From: Kroppenstedtia guangzhouensis
GTDB lineage: Bacteria; Bacillota; Bacilli; Thermoactinomycetales; DSM-45169
DNA length: 64,000 bases
Assembly (NCBI RefSeq): GCF_014637345.1
Contig: NZ_BMEX01000009.1
Coordinates: 1-64,000 of the forward strand
Reading direction: 5' to 3'
The notes beneath the pieces were generated by a model that had not been told where the DNA came from, did no database searches, and worked only from the letters and a program-made list of their open reading frames with translations. The translations under genes were made by a program, and so were the position numbers. How positions within the stretch are numbered: the first letter of the stretch is position 1; each line of letters begins with the position of its first letter. This document shows, one piece after another, positions 42,941 through 52,238 of this stretch.

Positions 42941-43567
42941 ATGAGCATAAACCGATGGTTCGTGGCCGCTCTCAGTCTGGCGGGAGTAGGGGTGTTGGCG
43001 GCGGGGATGAACAGCGGGGGACCGTGGTCGGATCGAGCGGAGGCCGGGGCGAGCTACACCACGGTGTCTGTAGCAAAGGGAGACACCGTGTACCGGATCG
43101 CCCGGGAACATGGGTCTGATGTCCATACCATCGCTAAGTTGAACGCACTGAAAGACCCATCCCTGATCCGCGTGGGGCAGAAACTGAGGGTTCCCGTCAA
43201 AGGGGAAGTCGTCCAGAATGAGAGGAAGGAAGAAGAGATCCCGGTCATGGCCAGAGGGAAATCCCTCGGCGAATTCACATTGACCGCCTATACTTCCGGT
43301 CCCGAGTCGACAGGGAAATCCCCGGACCACCCCGCCTACGGTGTCACATCCAGCGGGGCCCGGGTGGCGGAGGGAGTGACGATCGCTGTGGATCCGGAGG
43401 TGATCCCGATCGGGTCCAGAGTGTATATCGACGGAATCGGATATCGTGTCGCCCAGGATACAGGGAGCGCCATCAAAGGAAAGCGGATCGATGTATATAT
43501 GGATCAAGTGAATCAAGCCCGTCGGTTCGGTGTGAAAAAAGGAGTTCGGGTAGAGTTGGTGGAATAA
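42941..43567 (+). CDS. LysM and 3D-domain cell-wall protein (YocH/YuiC type)
   Basis: The 208-residue secreted protein has a signal peptide (about 1-24, LSLAGVGVLAAG), one LysM peptidoglycan-binding domain (about 41-86, VAKGDTVYRIAREHG ... VGQKLRVP) and a C-terminal 3D domain (about 110-207) with the three Asp-type signature in AVDPEVIPIGSRVYIDG and AQDTGSAIKGKRIDVYM. 3D domains are MltA-like lytic enzymes acting in wall remodelling or spore cortex. ATG 42941 follows GAGGTGATC. Confidence 0.9.
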   Translation: MSINRWFVAALSLAGVGVLAAGMNSGGPWSDRAEAGASYTTVSVAKGDTVYRIAREHGSDVHTIAKLNALKDPSLIRVGQKLRVPVKGEVVQNERKEEEIPVMARGKSLGEFTLTAYTSGPESTGKSPDHPAYGVTSSGARVAEGVTIAVDPEVIPIGSRVYIDGIGYRVAQDTGSAIKGKRIDVYMDQVNQARRFGVKKGVRVELVE

Positions 43568-43665
43568 TCCGGACCGAGAGAAAGGTCATGGGGCTTCCGT
43601 GGCCTTTTGGGTGTTAGCTGTATGGGTATGGTGTGTCCGGAATTCCAGAGGGAAACACAGGGAGG

Positions 43666-43765
43666 GATGGGTTTCACATGGAGTGATTTTGGATCGTAAG
43701 AACAACGTAAAGGTCATGTGAGGCCGATCCCGACCGACCGGCCGCCACTAATTCACAACGCTTCC
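43666..43765 (+). repeat. Dispersed palindromic repeat, copy D
   Basis: GATGGGTTTCACATGGAG, then AAAGGTCATGTGAGGCCGATC, CCGACCGACCGGCC and ACTAATTCACAACGCTTCC: the fullest copy of the family by comparison with A, B and C. Confidence 0.8.
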
Positions 43766-43775
43766 AGTGCTCCTT

Positions 43776-43985
43776 CAACAAACATTGGTAAGAACCCACA
43801 AGAGTGAGGACGGCGGAGTTTGATTCGCTTTTGCACCCACAGCACAAGTCTCGCCAGGGCGCTTTCCTCCCCAGTCTCGCAATGCGTTTGTAGGAGATCG
43901 GAGACCGTCGCGCGTCTCGACCTCCACCAATGGCTTTGTCAGGACCCCCTGGAGTCTCGCTTGGGACAGCATTTCCAGAGGAAAT
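43776..43985 (-). other. Coding-like or element-end segment of unknown origin
   Basis: On the minus strand an open frame reads LTKPLVEVETRDGLRS and on to LLWVLTNVC. It has no start or ribosome site and starts right beside repeat copy D. It could be the end of an insertion element. I cannot assign it. Confidence 0.3.
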
Positions 43986-43993
43986 GATATAAT
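43985..43993 (+). promoter_or_regulatory. Extended -10 promoter of the glycosylase gene
   Basis: TGATATAAT, a perfect extended -10, 33 bp before the start codon. Confidence 0.6.
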
Positions 43994-44026
43994 TGGGGAA
44001 GTTACTCCGAAAAAGGGGGGGCGTGA

Positions 44027-44911
44027 ATGGTCGTATTGCAACTGGAGCCTGTGCAACCCTACTCCTTTGAAGCGACTACCCGTCGCCTGGCCCATTTTGA
44101 AAAGACAGCCTACCAGTTCCGGGAGGGTTTCTTTTACCGTACCCTTCATTTGAAGGACCGGCCGTTGGTGGTGGGCATTGGCTGGGACGGTGCACAAATT
44201 CTTGTCCGGGCAGAGGAGGAGCTCTCTGAGGCGGATCGCCAATGTTTAAAAGGCATGATCCGGCGGATGTTTTCTCTGGATGTGGAATTGGGACCTTTTT
44301 ATGAACAGATGAAAAAGGAGCCCCGCTTGGCTCCCATTTTTGAATCACGAAGAGGTCTTCACTTTGTCTTGGACCCCACCTTGTATGAATGCCTCATAAA
44401 AACGATCATCAGTCAGCAGTTAAACCTCGCCTTTGCGGCAACCCTGATTGAGCGTCTGATCGAACGGGCAGGAGAGAAAATCCCTTTTCGAGAGGAATGG
44501 TTGCCCGTTTTCCCCACCCCTTCCCAAGTGGCCGGCTTGGAATACGAGGACCTGCAGCGACTGCAGTTTAATCGCCGGAAGGCGGAGTATGTTATCGACA
44601 TTTCGAGGAAAATTGTTGCTGGAGAGCTGGATTTGGAAGGGATGAAAACGCTTCCGGATCAGCTTGCGATCGATCAACTGGTCTCTTTGCGGGGGGTGGG
44701 ACGCTGGACGGCCGAATGCCTCTTGCTGTTTGGAATGGGCCGTTCCGATCTGTTGCCGGCAGCGGACATCGGACTTCGAAATGCTCTGAAAAAAGCTTAT
44801 GGGCTGGATCAGCAACCGACAGAAGCCGATGTCCGGCAGTGGGGGGAGAATTGGACACCTTGGCGGAGTTATGCCACATTTTATCTGTGGGATTATCTCA
44901 GCGGGAGTTGA
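44027..44911 (+). CDS. DNA-3-methyladenine glycosylase II (AlkA-like, HhH-GPD)
   Basis: The 294-residue base-excision repair enzyme removes alkylated bases. The HhH-GPD core spans about 115-285: IISQQLNLAFA (about 125), the helix-hairpin-helix LVSLRGVGRWTAEC (about 223-236) and the catalytic Asp in LLPAADIGLRNA (about 248). The N-terminal 110 residues form the AlkA-type beta domain. ATG 44027 has GGGGGGCG upstream and its own promoter. Confidence 0.88.
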   Translation: MVVLQLEPVQPYSFEATTRRLAHFEKTAYQFREGFFYRTLHLKDRPLVVGIGWDGAQILVRAEEELSEADRQCLKGMIRRMFSLDVELGPFYEQMKKEPRLAPIFESRRGLHFVLDPTLYECLIKTIISQQLNLAFAATLIERLIERAGEKIPFREEWLPVFPTPSQVAGLEYEDLQRLQFNRRKAEYVIDISRKIVAGELDLEGMKTLPDQLAIDQLVSLRGVGRWTAECLLLFGMGRSDLLPAADIGLRNALKKAYGLDQQPTEADVRQWGENWTPWRSYATFYLWDYLSGS

Positions 44912-44921
44912 AGTTTAGCCC

Positions 44922-45146
44922 TCAGGCCTGTTCCAACTCCTGCTTGTATCGGTTGAGAAGATCCAATGCTTTTTGGGAATCCTTTTTGGGAACGAGGAGT
45001 TGGCAGGTGGTCCATTGTTTCTTACCACGGTGGATTCTCAGCTCACTGTGGATGTTATGCCGTTCCAGACGGTTGCGTAGGGAATAAATCACCCGGGGAG
45101 TGCCGAAGGATTGGTGGATGACGATCATTTTCTCACGAAATAACAT
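44922..45146 (-). CDS. Small conserved-type protein of unknown function
   Basis: The 74-residue soluble protein has an alternating pattern IVIHQSFGTPRVIYSLRNRL ... ELRIHRG ... CQLLVPKKDSQKALDLLN, like a small ferredoxin-fold or DUF2007-type signalling protein. ATG 45146 has GAGGTGACC upstream on the minus strand. It converges on the AlkA-like gene with only 10 bp between stops. Confidence 0.6.
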   Translation of the reverse strand: MLFREKMIVIHQSFGTPRVIYSLRNRLERHNIHSELRIHRGKKQWTTCQLLVPKKDSQKALDLLNRYKQELEQA

Positions 45147-45401
45147 GTGGTCACCTCGACTCTGCTGAAATTCCCGTTGTTGCAGAGGGGATGTGAAGGA
45201 GATCAAAAACACCGGTCTGCCCTTTTATTCAGAATATGCCACAGAGGAAAAACGTGTAACAGTGACGGAGACGTTGCAACTAGGTTACAATAACATTTTA
45301 TTTTTGTAAAATAAATTGAAATTGACCACAGAAGACTGATTTCCCTACGGATAAAATCCCCTTGGAAGATTACAACATTCAAAAGGAGTGTGCACTTTCA
45401 T

Positions 45402-45548
45402 ATGGCTAAAAAGAGAAAGCAAAAAGTGGTCCGTCAGGTGAACCACGTGGAAACCATGGGCAGGGATTTGAAACGAGTGGCTTTATGGGTGGGAATTTCT
45501 GTGGGGGTGACCGCTGTGATCGCAGCGGTCGTCAGAAGTACCACCTGA
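45402..45548 (+). CDS. 48-residue basic single-span membrane protein
   Basis: Begins MAKKRKQKVVRQVNH, with a membrane span WVGISVGVTAVIAAVV at about 29-44 and a short tail. AAGGAG lies upstream (45383-45388), though 13 nt from the ATG. The sequence from 45300 is AT-rich and should contain its promoter. Role unknown. Confidence 0.5.
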   Translation: MAKKRKQKVVRQVNHVETMGRDLKRVALWVGISVGVTAVIAAVVRSTT

Positions 45549-45584
45549 TGATGAAAAGATCGGCTGGGGGAACTCCCTCAGCCT

Positions 45585-46532
45585 TTACGTTTCCAGATTC
45601 CCTTTGCCGGGGAAAATCGTAGGGGTCTCCGGGGACACTTTCATAATCTGGTGCGGGTAGGCGATCTCGATTCCCTTCAGGTTGAAAGCCCGGATGATCG
45701 ATTTCCGCATTTCCCGTTCGGTCGACCAGTACTCTTCAGGTGTCACAACGGCCGTAATGGTGTATTCCACTCCATCCTTCCCGATGTTGGTGATTCCGTA
45801 GATACTGAAAGGTTCGATCACAAAGGGAGCCAGTCGGCGCCCCAGGTCTTCGTTCACCTGATTCAAGGTCTTCTGAACCAGTTCCTGATCCGTCTCAAAG
45901 GGGACGGTCACGGCGACCAGGGGTCGCATCTGATCACGGTTGTAATTGGTCACCCGGGAGATCTCCCCGTTTGAGAAATAATGCAATCGCTGATTGAACT
46001 CCCGGATCTTGGTCACCCGCAGACCGATCTCCTCGACGGTTCCCGTGACATCCCCATTGATCTGGACGTAATCGCCAACCTCCATCTGTCCTTCAAAAAT
46101 AATAAAGAAGCCACTGATTACATCTTTCACCAGACTTTGCGCACCGAAACCCACCGCCAACCCGACGATTCCCGCTCCGGCCAAAATGGAAGTGACCGGA
46201 ATTTCAAGTTTCTCCAGGATGGCGATTGCGGCAATAAAATAGATGACATATCGGGCGGCGGACTTGATCAGACGTCCGAGAGTCGCTCCGCGTTTTTCTT
46301 GAAACCGGCTCAGATTGAGCAACCGATCGATCACCTGTCCGAGATAGCGGAGAGCGAGCCAAGTCAGGAAGATAATGAGGGCGATCTGTGACGCCGGAAT
46401 CAGAACATGATCCACCAGAGGACTCCACAGCTCACGGGTAGGATCCTCGGCAATTTCATTGAATTTGTCTTGGATTCCTTCCATCTCTTTGATCCATATG
46501 ATCCCTGACAAGTGATATATTAACAGCTTCAT
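45585..46532 (-). CDS. MscS-family mechanosensitive channel (YkuT type)
   Basis: The 315-residue protein has three N-terminal spans and the MscS pore helix and beta domain: GIVGLAVGFGAQSLVKDVIS (about 128-147), IIFEGQMEVGDYV, then the C-terminal vestibule region. It releases solutes on hypo-osmotic shock. ATG 46532 follows AAGGTGA (minus strand); a frame from 46646 adds 38 residues without a ribosome site. Confidence 0.88.
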   Translation of the reverse strand: MKLLIYHLSGIIWIKEMEGIQDKFNEIAEDPTRELWSPLVDHVLIPASQIALIIFLTWLALRYLGQVIDRLLNLSRFQEKRGATLGRLIKSAARYVIYFIAAIAILEKLEIPVTSILAGAGIVGLAVGFGAQSLVKDVISGFFIIFEGQMEVGDYVQINGDVTGTVEEIGLRVTKIREFNQRLHYFSNGEISRVTNYNRDQMRPLVAVTVPFETDQELVQKTLNQVNEDLGRRLAPFVIEPFSIYGITNIGKDGVEYTITAVVTPEEYWSTEREMRKSIIRAFNLKGIEIAYPHQIMKVSPETPTIFPGKGNLET

Positions 46533-46807
46533 AGCTTTCACCTTCACAGTGCGGTGATCCGGAATCAACCGGGGGATCACCGGGGATGATTTCTGCACCA
46601 TTATAGCACAGGAGAAGAGGATTGAAATCGTGTCTGATACATCCATCGCTTGAGCCGGTTATGACAACTTCCCTAAGAAATCTCAATTACTGAGCCCTGC
46701 CTGAGAGTGTGCTCAAACAAGGAAATCCAGCTCAAAAGATTCCCCTTAATTCTCGCTGTTTTTTTTGGTACACTTAAGCAAAGGAGTATTTTGCCATGGC
46801 AGGGAAA

Positions 46808-46828
46808 GCCGGACTTTTGTCCGGCTTT
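46808..46828 (+). terminator. Hairpin inside a 12-codon leader frame
   Basis: GCCGGA and TCCGGC pair across CTTTTG, followed by TTTGG. A 12-codon frame (ATG 46796 to TGA 46834) with AAAGGAG upstream covers it. It may be a weak terminator or an attenuator for the next gene. Confidence 0.35.
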
Positions 46829-46907
46829 GGCTGACCTGTTTGGAGCCATCGATATCCACTGTCTGAATGAATGGAAAGGTTTTCACTGACGCGGAGGGAC
46901 GTGGCGG

Positions 46908-48317
46908 ATGGAGAACCATGGACAAAAATGGGGCAAAGAGGCCCCAGGTTTGAAAGGGATGGTTGCGTTCAGGCGGTGCCGGTGGAAACGGTGCGGTCTG
47001 CCAGTCCTGCTGCTGTTGCTTCTCTGTGGGGGGGTGATCTGGTTTGGCTGGGTCACGGGACGGGACGCCGGCCCACCCGGCGTATTGTTTGAAGCTGAAT
47101 TCCGGGAAGTAACCCCTTATCTGTTTCAAAATGACCATTTATACTTCTGGGGAAAGACGAAAAGTTCAAGCGGATATTATATTTTTGATGTGAAGAACAA
47201 CCGCTTGAAAAAGGTGAATTGGACCAACCAATATGGGGACAGCAACGCCGTTCATCACCTGGGGGACGGAATCAAGATCCATATCCGGGATTCCAAAAAA
47301 GACCGAAAGCTGTTTTTGGAACGGGGTGGCCGGATGGTGAAAGTGTCTGATTCTCTGCCTCTCGTAAAAGAACCGGTCTCTCTCTCCCCGAAGGGCAATG
47401 CTTTTGTCTATTGTGAAAAGTCCGGATCCAAACTGACTCTTCATTTGTACACAGTGCAGTCGGGGCGGGCTGTGATTCTTAAAAAAGGGGTGGAAGAGGC
47501 GGCTGTTTCCGGAGAGGAATGGGCCAACTGGTCTGCAGACGGCCGCTACCTGCTCATCGGAAATGAAATTTACCGGAGCGCTGATGCGAAACGGGTGTAT
47601 ACATTGGCCGGCGGTCATACCGGTGTTTGGAGCCGCCAGGGAGCTCGGCTCGCCTATGTGGTTTCTCCACAGAAAAGAAAAAACAACGAGGAAAATCCCG
47701 AAGAACGCCCTGTCCTCCTGGGAAGCAGAGTCTCTGTGTTCCACCCGGACCACGGGAAGACGGAGACGCTCTACCGGGCTGTGAAAGGAAGTTGGATTGT
47801 CGGACAGCCTGCCTGGGATCCTGCGGGCCGATATCTGGCATTTCCCACGGGAAAACAGCAAGACGGGGAAATCTTCTTTGAAGAGGTTCATGTTACCGAC
47901 GGGAAAATTTTTCACTATGTGGAAAGCGAGCAAAATCTTCTTTCCACCCGATTGAAGCATTTGACTTTGAGCCCGGGCGGTGACTATCTGTGCTATGCGA
48001 TCAACGGAATTTTAAAGTTGGTTGACTTGAGGACCTTGGAATCCCGGGTATATGATGTATATAACCAAGTACAGAGCGACTCGGACTATGTCCGCTTCGA
48101 CCCCGGGGGCGTCTGGTTGGCGCAAAACCATGAAATCCTGTTTGTAAAGGATAACATGGAGGAAAGAGAGGTATATCGAACCCGGCAGAAAGTGCTTGGT
48201 TTTCACCTGTCCGGGAAACGGGACAAACTGCTGGTTCGTGAAGAGTCGGCGAAGGGACAGGTTCTGAAGTTGATCGACCTTCGCAATCTGCCGAACACCC
48301 GGGAACGAGACAGCTGA
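46908..48317 (+). CDS. Membrane-anchored beta-propeller (TolB/WD40-like) protein
   Basis: The 469-residue protein has a basic N-terminus, one signal-anchor span (about 30-50, LPVLLLLLLCGGVIWFGWV) and a long outer domain with repeated propeller-like units (SPKGNAFVYC, SADGRYLLIG, SRQGARLAYV, DPAGRYLAFP, SPGGDYLCYA, DPGGVWLAQN). The repeat pattern suits a TolB-type propeller displayed outside the cell. Ligand unknown. The mutY gene follows 23 bp on. Confidence 0.7.
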   Translation: MENHGQKWGKEAPGLKGMVAFRRCRWKRCGLPVLLLLLLCGGVIWFGWVTGRDAGPPGVLFEAEFREVTPYLFQNDHLYFWGKTKSSSGYYIFDVKNNRLKKVNWTNQYGDSNAVHHLGDGIKIHIRDSKKDRKLFLERGGRMVKVSDSLPLVKEPVSLSPKGNAFVYCEKSGSKLTLHLYTVQSGRAVILKKGVEEAAVSGEEWANWSADGRYLLIGNEIYRSADAKRVYTLAGGHTGVWSRQGARLAYVVSPQKRKNNEENPEERPVLLGSRVSVFHPDHGKTETLYRAVKGSWIVGQPAWDPAGRYLAFPTGKQQDGEIFFEEVHVTDGKIFHYVESEQNLLSTRLKHLTLSPGGDYLCYAINGILKLVDLRTLESRVYDVYNQVQSDSDYVRFDPGGVWLAQNHEILFVKDNMEEREVYRTRQKVLGFHLSGKRDKLLVREESAKGQVLKLIDLRNLPNTRERDS

Positions 48318-48340
48318 GAATGGAGCAGGGAGGGCATTCC

Positions 48341-49477
48341 ATGGGTGGAAAGGATCATCGATCGATCCAAGCCCCTGATGATGACTGGATCCAGGCGGTC
48401 CGAAAAAAATTGTTGGACTGGTATGATCAGAACCGGAGGGATCTTCCCTGGAGAAAGAACAAGGACCCGTACCGGATCTGGGTGTCGGAGATCATGTTGC
48501 AGCAAACCCGGGTGGATACTGTCATCCCGTATTATGAACGATTCATGTCCTTATTTCCCACACCGGGAGAGCTGGCTGCAGCAGACGAAGAAGAGGTGAT
48601 CAAGGCCTGGGAGGGATTGGGTTATTACTCCCGGGCCCGCAACCTTCACACCGCTGTAAAAGAAGTGGTGGAGACATACGGTGGAGTTGTACCCGATGAT
48701 CCCGAGGCCGTCTCCCGATTGAAGGGAGTGGGTCCCTATACTGCGGGGGCGATTTTAAGCATTGCCTATAACCGTCCGGTTCCGGCAGTGGACGGCAATG
48801 TCTTCAGGGTGCTCTCCCGTTGGTTTGCTTTGCGGGACGATGTGACCCGGTCTTCCACTCGCCGTAAGTTTGAAGAGCTGGACCGGCTGTTGATTCCGGA
48901 AGATCGTCCGGGGGATTTCAATCAAGCTTTGATGGAATTGGGGGCTCTCATCTGTACCCCGGTTTCCCCGGCCTGTGAGGGTTGTCCCGTGCAAGGAGAG
49001 TGTCGGGCCCGTCATGAAGGAATCCAGGCGGAATTGCCTGTGAAGACCAGAGGGAAGCCACCTGTCCCCGTTCGTATGACCTTCGGTTGGATCATGAAGG
49101 ACTCCCGGGTTCTGCTCCAGCGGCGTCCGCCGGAAGGATTGCTGGGGGGGATGTGGGGACTTCCCACTGTGGAATCCCTGCCAGAAGAACCGGTTCCGGG
49201 TGGAGCCTTGAGGGATCAATGGGCTACACTCGGGCTGAAATTGGAGCTGGGAACCGTTGTGGGAGAACTGGAACACGTGTTCAGTCACCGTCGTTGGTTT
49301 GTCACACTGGTGGAGGGGTGGTGTCTGTCAGAAGAGAATCTGCCTGAAAATTGTCGTTGGGTGGAAGAAAAGGATATTGAGCAATACGCCTTGCCCAATG
49401 TATACCGAAAGGCAGTTCGGATGGCGTTGGATCCTCCCCTTCGAAGCCATGGGTTTCGTCAAGGTCGTCTCTTTTAA
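48341..49477 (+). CDS. mutY: A/G-specific adenine glycosylase MutY
   Basis: The 378-residue base-excision enzyme removes A mispaired with 8-oxoG. It has the catalytic Glu in VSEIMLQQTRV (about 42), HhH LKGVGPYTAGAI (about 127), the Asp in VPAVDGNVFR (about 147), the [4Fe-4S] cysteines CX6CX2CX5C (about 204-220) and a Nudix-like C-terminal domain that reads 8-oxoG. ATG 48341 has GGGAGGG 6 nt before; the frame start at 48320 does not. Confidence 0.95.
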   Translation: MGGKDHRSIQAPDDDWIQAVRKKLLDWYDQNRRDLPWRKNKDPYRIWVSEIMLQQTRVDTVIPYYERFMSLFPTPGELAAADEEEVIKAWEGLGYYSRARNLHTAVKEVVETYGGVVPDDPEAVSRLKGVGPYTAGAILSIAYNRPVPAVDGNVFRVLSRWFALRDDVTRSSTRRKFEELDRLLIPEDRPGDFNQALMELGALICTPVSPACEGCPVQGECRARHEGIQAELPVKTRGKPPVPVRMTFGWIMKDSRVLLQRRPPEGLLGGMWGLPTVESLPEEPVPGGALRDQWATLGLKLELGTVVGELEHVFSHRRWFVTLVEGWCLSEENLPENCRWVEEKDIEQYALPNVYRKAVRMALDPPLRSHGFRQGRLF

Positions 49478-49627
49478 AAATAAAAACTGCCTTTTTGGGA
49501 GCACAATTCACAAACATGCGGAATATGTAAATGATTGACACAGTCTGTTTCCAATACCATCAAGTCCAAAAACAGCGGACGAGGTGGAGCGTCTTCCGCA
49601 AGCCTTGTCTGAAGGAGAGGGAAGCAG

Positions 49628-50842
49628 TTGGAGGAGAATAACAAACTCCCACAAGGTAAACAACAGGAGAATGGGGAACAGTCGCAATTGGATCCAAAAG
49701 AGGTTGTCGAAGCAGGGAAAGAGCCGGCTCCGCCCGGGGACGAAACCGGTGAGCAGGAGAAGCTGTCTTCCGCCGGATTGGAATCAGCCGCAGCAGCAGA
49801 GGAGAAAAAAGATCCGGTGGAGAAAGGGCCTGCAGACACGTCGACTGCCGGATGGTTGAGCAGACTGGGAGAGAGAATTACCGGTACAGTCTCCGGCATA
49901 CCGGTGTTGCGTCGGATCCCACTGAAGAAGCTGGGGCCTGTAGGAACAGCTCTTGGAACGATCACGGCGGGGGTTTTGATGTTAGGTATCGGCACCCTGC
50001 TGGTGACAGGGGGAATCACTGAGCACACGAGTGCCAAAAGTATCTCCGAGCAACCGAAACCACTCAAATGGATCCTCACCCATGAAGGCCAAACCTGGGA
50101 AGCAGACCTGAGGAAAATGGGTTTTGACGGCAAAGATCCAAAAACATTGGATCGTGAGAAGTGGGAGAAATGGTTTGAAAAGGTGGAAAAAGATGTGGAA
50201 CGCCCCGCTGTGGATGCCCGTATGGAACGATTGGGCGCACCGATTGAGCCGGAGCAGGAGGGAAAGCGCATCCTGGTGAAAGAGGTGGAGAAGTGGCTCT
50301 CCAACCTCCCCGAAGGGATCAACAAATCCCGGAAGCTGCCGGTGGAAACTTTGAAGCCAAAGGTGACAGCCACTCAGCTGGAACAGGTGGATCAAAAGCG
50401 GATCGGGAAGTACACCACGCGCTATAACCCTGGTGAGATCAACCGGACCACCAATGTCCGTCTGTCCAGTCAAGCGATCAACAACCTGGTGCTACGTCCT
50501 GGGGAGGAGTTCTCCTTTAACAAAACCGTGGGACAACGGACAGCACAACGGGGCTATAAGATGGCGACTGTCATTGTCAACGGGGAGTTTACCGACGGGA
50601 TGGGGGGAGGTATTTGCCAAACCTCTTCCACACTGTACAACAGTGTCGATCGCGCCGGATTGCAAGTGACCGCCCGCTATTCCCACAGTAAGGAAGTCAA
50701 CTATGTTCCCAAAGGACGTGATGCAACAGTGGCCTGGTACGGGCCGGACTTCAAGTTTCGAAACAGCTTGTCCAAACCGATTTTGATCAAGTCTTCCGCC
50801 AATGGAGGTTACTTGACGGTGGAAGTTTTCACTTCACCGTAA
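49628..50842 (+). CDS. VanW-family membrane-anchored protein
   Basis: The 404-residue protein has an acidic, disordered N-terminus (about 1-75), one span (about 105-130), a helical middle, and a VanW domain (about 265-395) with RPGEEFSFNKTVG, GGGICQTSSTLYN and RYSHSKEVNYVPKG. VanW domains occur near vancomycin resistance genes and in wall-associated proteins; their reaction is unknown. TTG 49628 follows GGAGAGGG. Confidence 0.85.
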   Translation: MEENNKLPQGKQQENGEQSQLDPKEVVEAGKEPAPPGDETGEQEKLSSAGLESAAAAEEKKDPVEKGPADTSTAGWLSRLGERITGTVSGIPVLRRIPLKKLGPVGTALGTITAGVLMLGIGTLLVTGGITEHTSAKSISEQPKPLKWILTHEGQTWEADLRKMGFDGKDPKTLDREKWEKWFEKVEKDVERPAVDARMERLGAPIEPEQEGKRILVKEVEKWLSNLPEGINKSRKLPVETLKPKVTATQLEQVDQKRIGKYTTRYNPGEINRTTNVRLSSQAINNLVLRPGEEFSFNKTVGQRTAQRGYKMATVIVNGEFTDGMGGGICQTSSTLYNSVDRAGLQVTARYSHSKEVNYVPKGRDATVAWYGPDFKFRNSLSKPILIKSSANGGYLTVEVFTSP

Positions 50843-50855
50843 AACATAAACTCTC

Positions 50856-50892
50856 AAAACCCTCTTCCATCACCGGATGAAGAGGGTTTTTT
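50856..50892 (+). terminator. Bidirectional rho-independent terminator
   Basis: AAAACCCTCTTC pairs with GAAGAGGGTTTT, followed by TT. Confidence 0.9.
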
Positions 50893-50902
50893 CAGTGATC
50901 CC

Positions 50903-51145
50903 TCAAAAAGTGAAACGATGTTCGTTGTGTCTCTCTCCGTCCTTGGCGGGATGATCTGTCGTTTCCCGTTGAACCCCACCACGCCGCTCAATTTCCCGGT
51001 TGATTTGTTGGTGGAGACGGAGCCCCCGTTGATTCAGGAGTGGGGCCACCCAGGACAATATCGAGTGATAGTGGGTCAGTTCATTCATTTCCCACTCCGG
51101 GACCGAGACATCAGTCAATTCATCCATCACTCTTCCCGAATACAT
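50903..51145 (-). CDS. Small hydrophilic protein of unknown function
   Basis: The 80-residue protein has an acidic first half (MDELTDVSVPEWEMNEL) and a basic, Arg/His-rich second half. ATG 51145 has GAGGTGATG upstream on the minus strand. No family recognised; it converges on the VanW gene. Confidence 0.55.
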   Translation of the reverse strand: MYSGRVMDELTDVSVPEWEMNELTHYHSILSWVAPLLNQRGLRLHQQINREIERRGGVQRETTDHPAKDGERHNEHRFTF

Positions 51146-51361
51146 CTGAACATCACCTCGTCAACAGTATGGAAAATCCGGCTCTTTTCATGCATGAGAT
51201 AAAGAAAACAAAAAGAGATCCAGGAGAGGCCAAATGGTTTATGAACCGGGATTTGCGGAAAAACTGGTCCCACAGTGGCAAGGAAAAGAGAAATAGGTTG
51301 ATAGAAGCTGGCATAGATATCGAGATGAAAAGGATCAATCAAGGCGAAAGGGTGGGAATAA

Positions 51362-52081
51362 ATGGAGGGGTCGGAGTGGAGAATAAAAGGAGGAATTCAT
51401 TGGGCTTTCTGGTTGACGCGAGGGGCGGCGGTAGTCACTTTTTCCTCAGTTGTATTGATCATTCTTTTTCCGGTACGGTTGGATCCTGATTCACTGGGGA
51501 ACCGGATGTTGTATATCAACCATCATGAGACGGCCATTGTTTGGTCCTGGGCCATGAATTTGTTGACGGTGTTGGCCTTGACCGGGGTGTTTGTGGTTTT
51601 GACCCGGATTCTGGCTGCGACATACCGGCCCATCTTGCAAATGGCTCTGATGATTTGGGTGATCGGTGCTGCTTCGTGGATGTTGCATGATTTCATCCAA
51701 ATTACCTTGATGCCGGAACTTTCCCGGATGTTCCTGGAGCTTCCCACGGAACGACTGGCAGGGTATATCATGGATTGGGAACAGCTGTTGACCCGACTGT
51801 TTGGAATGTTCAGCTGTTCTTGTTTCGCCGTGAGTGGATTTATATACACCGCCATCATGTATCGTACGGCGCAATTCACCAGCCGATTTGCGGGGTTTTC
51901 CTCCAGTGTTTGGGGTTTTCTGCTGATCTCGGCTATCATCTTTCGCTGGGAAGAACGGCTGGTACTCTGGTTCATCGCTTGTTCCTTGTTTATGCTGGTG
52001 ATTTGGACCTGGTTATTGGCAGGGGAAATTTCCCGGATCAAACAGCGGGATTCGGACCGGACAGCTGTTTCCGGGGCTTGA
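51362..52081 (+). CDS. Six-span membrane protein of unknown function
   Basis: The 239-residue protein has six hydrophobic segments (about 15-37, 60-82, 90-108, 140-165, 180-195, 200-222) and short charged ends. ATG 51362 follows GGGTGGG. It is not related in layout to its neighbours, and I cannot name a family. Confidence 0.6.
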   Translation: MEGSEWRIKGGIHWAFWLTRGAAVVTFSSVVLIILFPVRLDPDSLGNRMLYINHHETAIVWSWAMNLLTVLALTGVFVVLTRILAATYRPILQMALMIWVIGAASWMLHDFIQITLMPELSRMFLELPTERLAGYIMDWEQLLTRLFGMFSCSCFAVSGFIYTAIMYRTAQFTSRFAGFSSSVWGFLLISAIIFRWEERLVLWFIACSLFMLVIWTWLLAGEISRIKQRDSDRTAVSGA

Positions 52082-52238
52082 TCCCCTTGGTTTTCAGGAA
52101 AAGAGAATGGATTAAAAAACGGGAGAAATGAGATTCATCGAAGGTGAGTAAGCGTTTTCTTCACAGAAAGATCACAATTGCATTGGCGGTTCCCTTTTTA
52201 GTACACTTATCTAACCATCGTCACAGGAGGACTTATCT

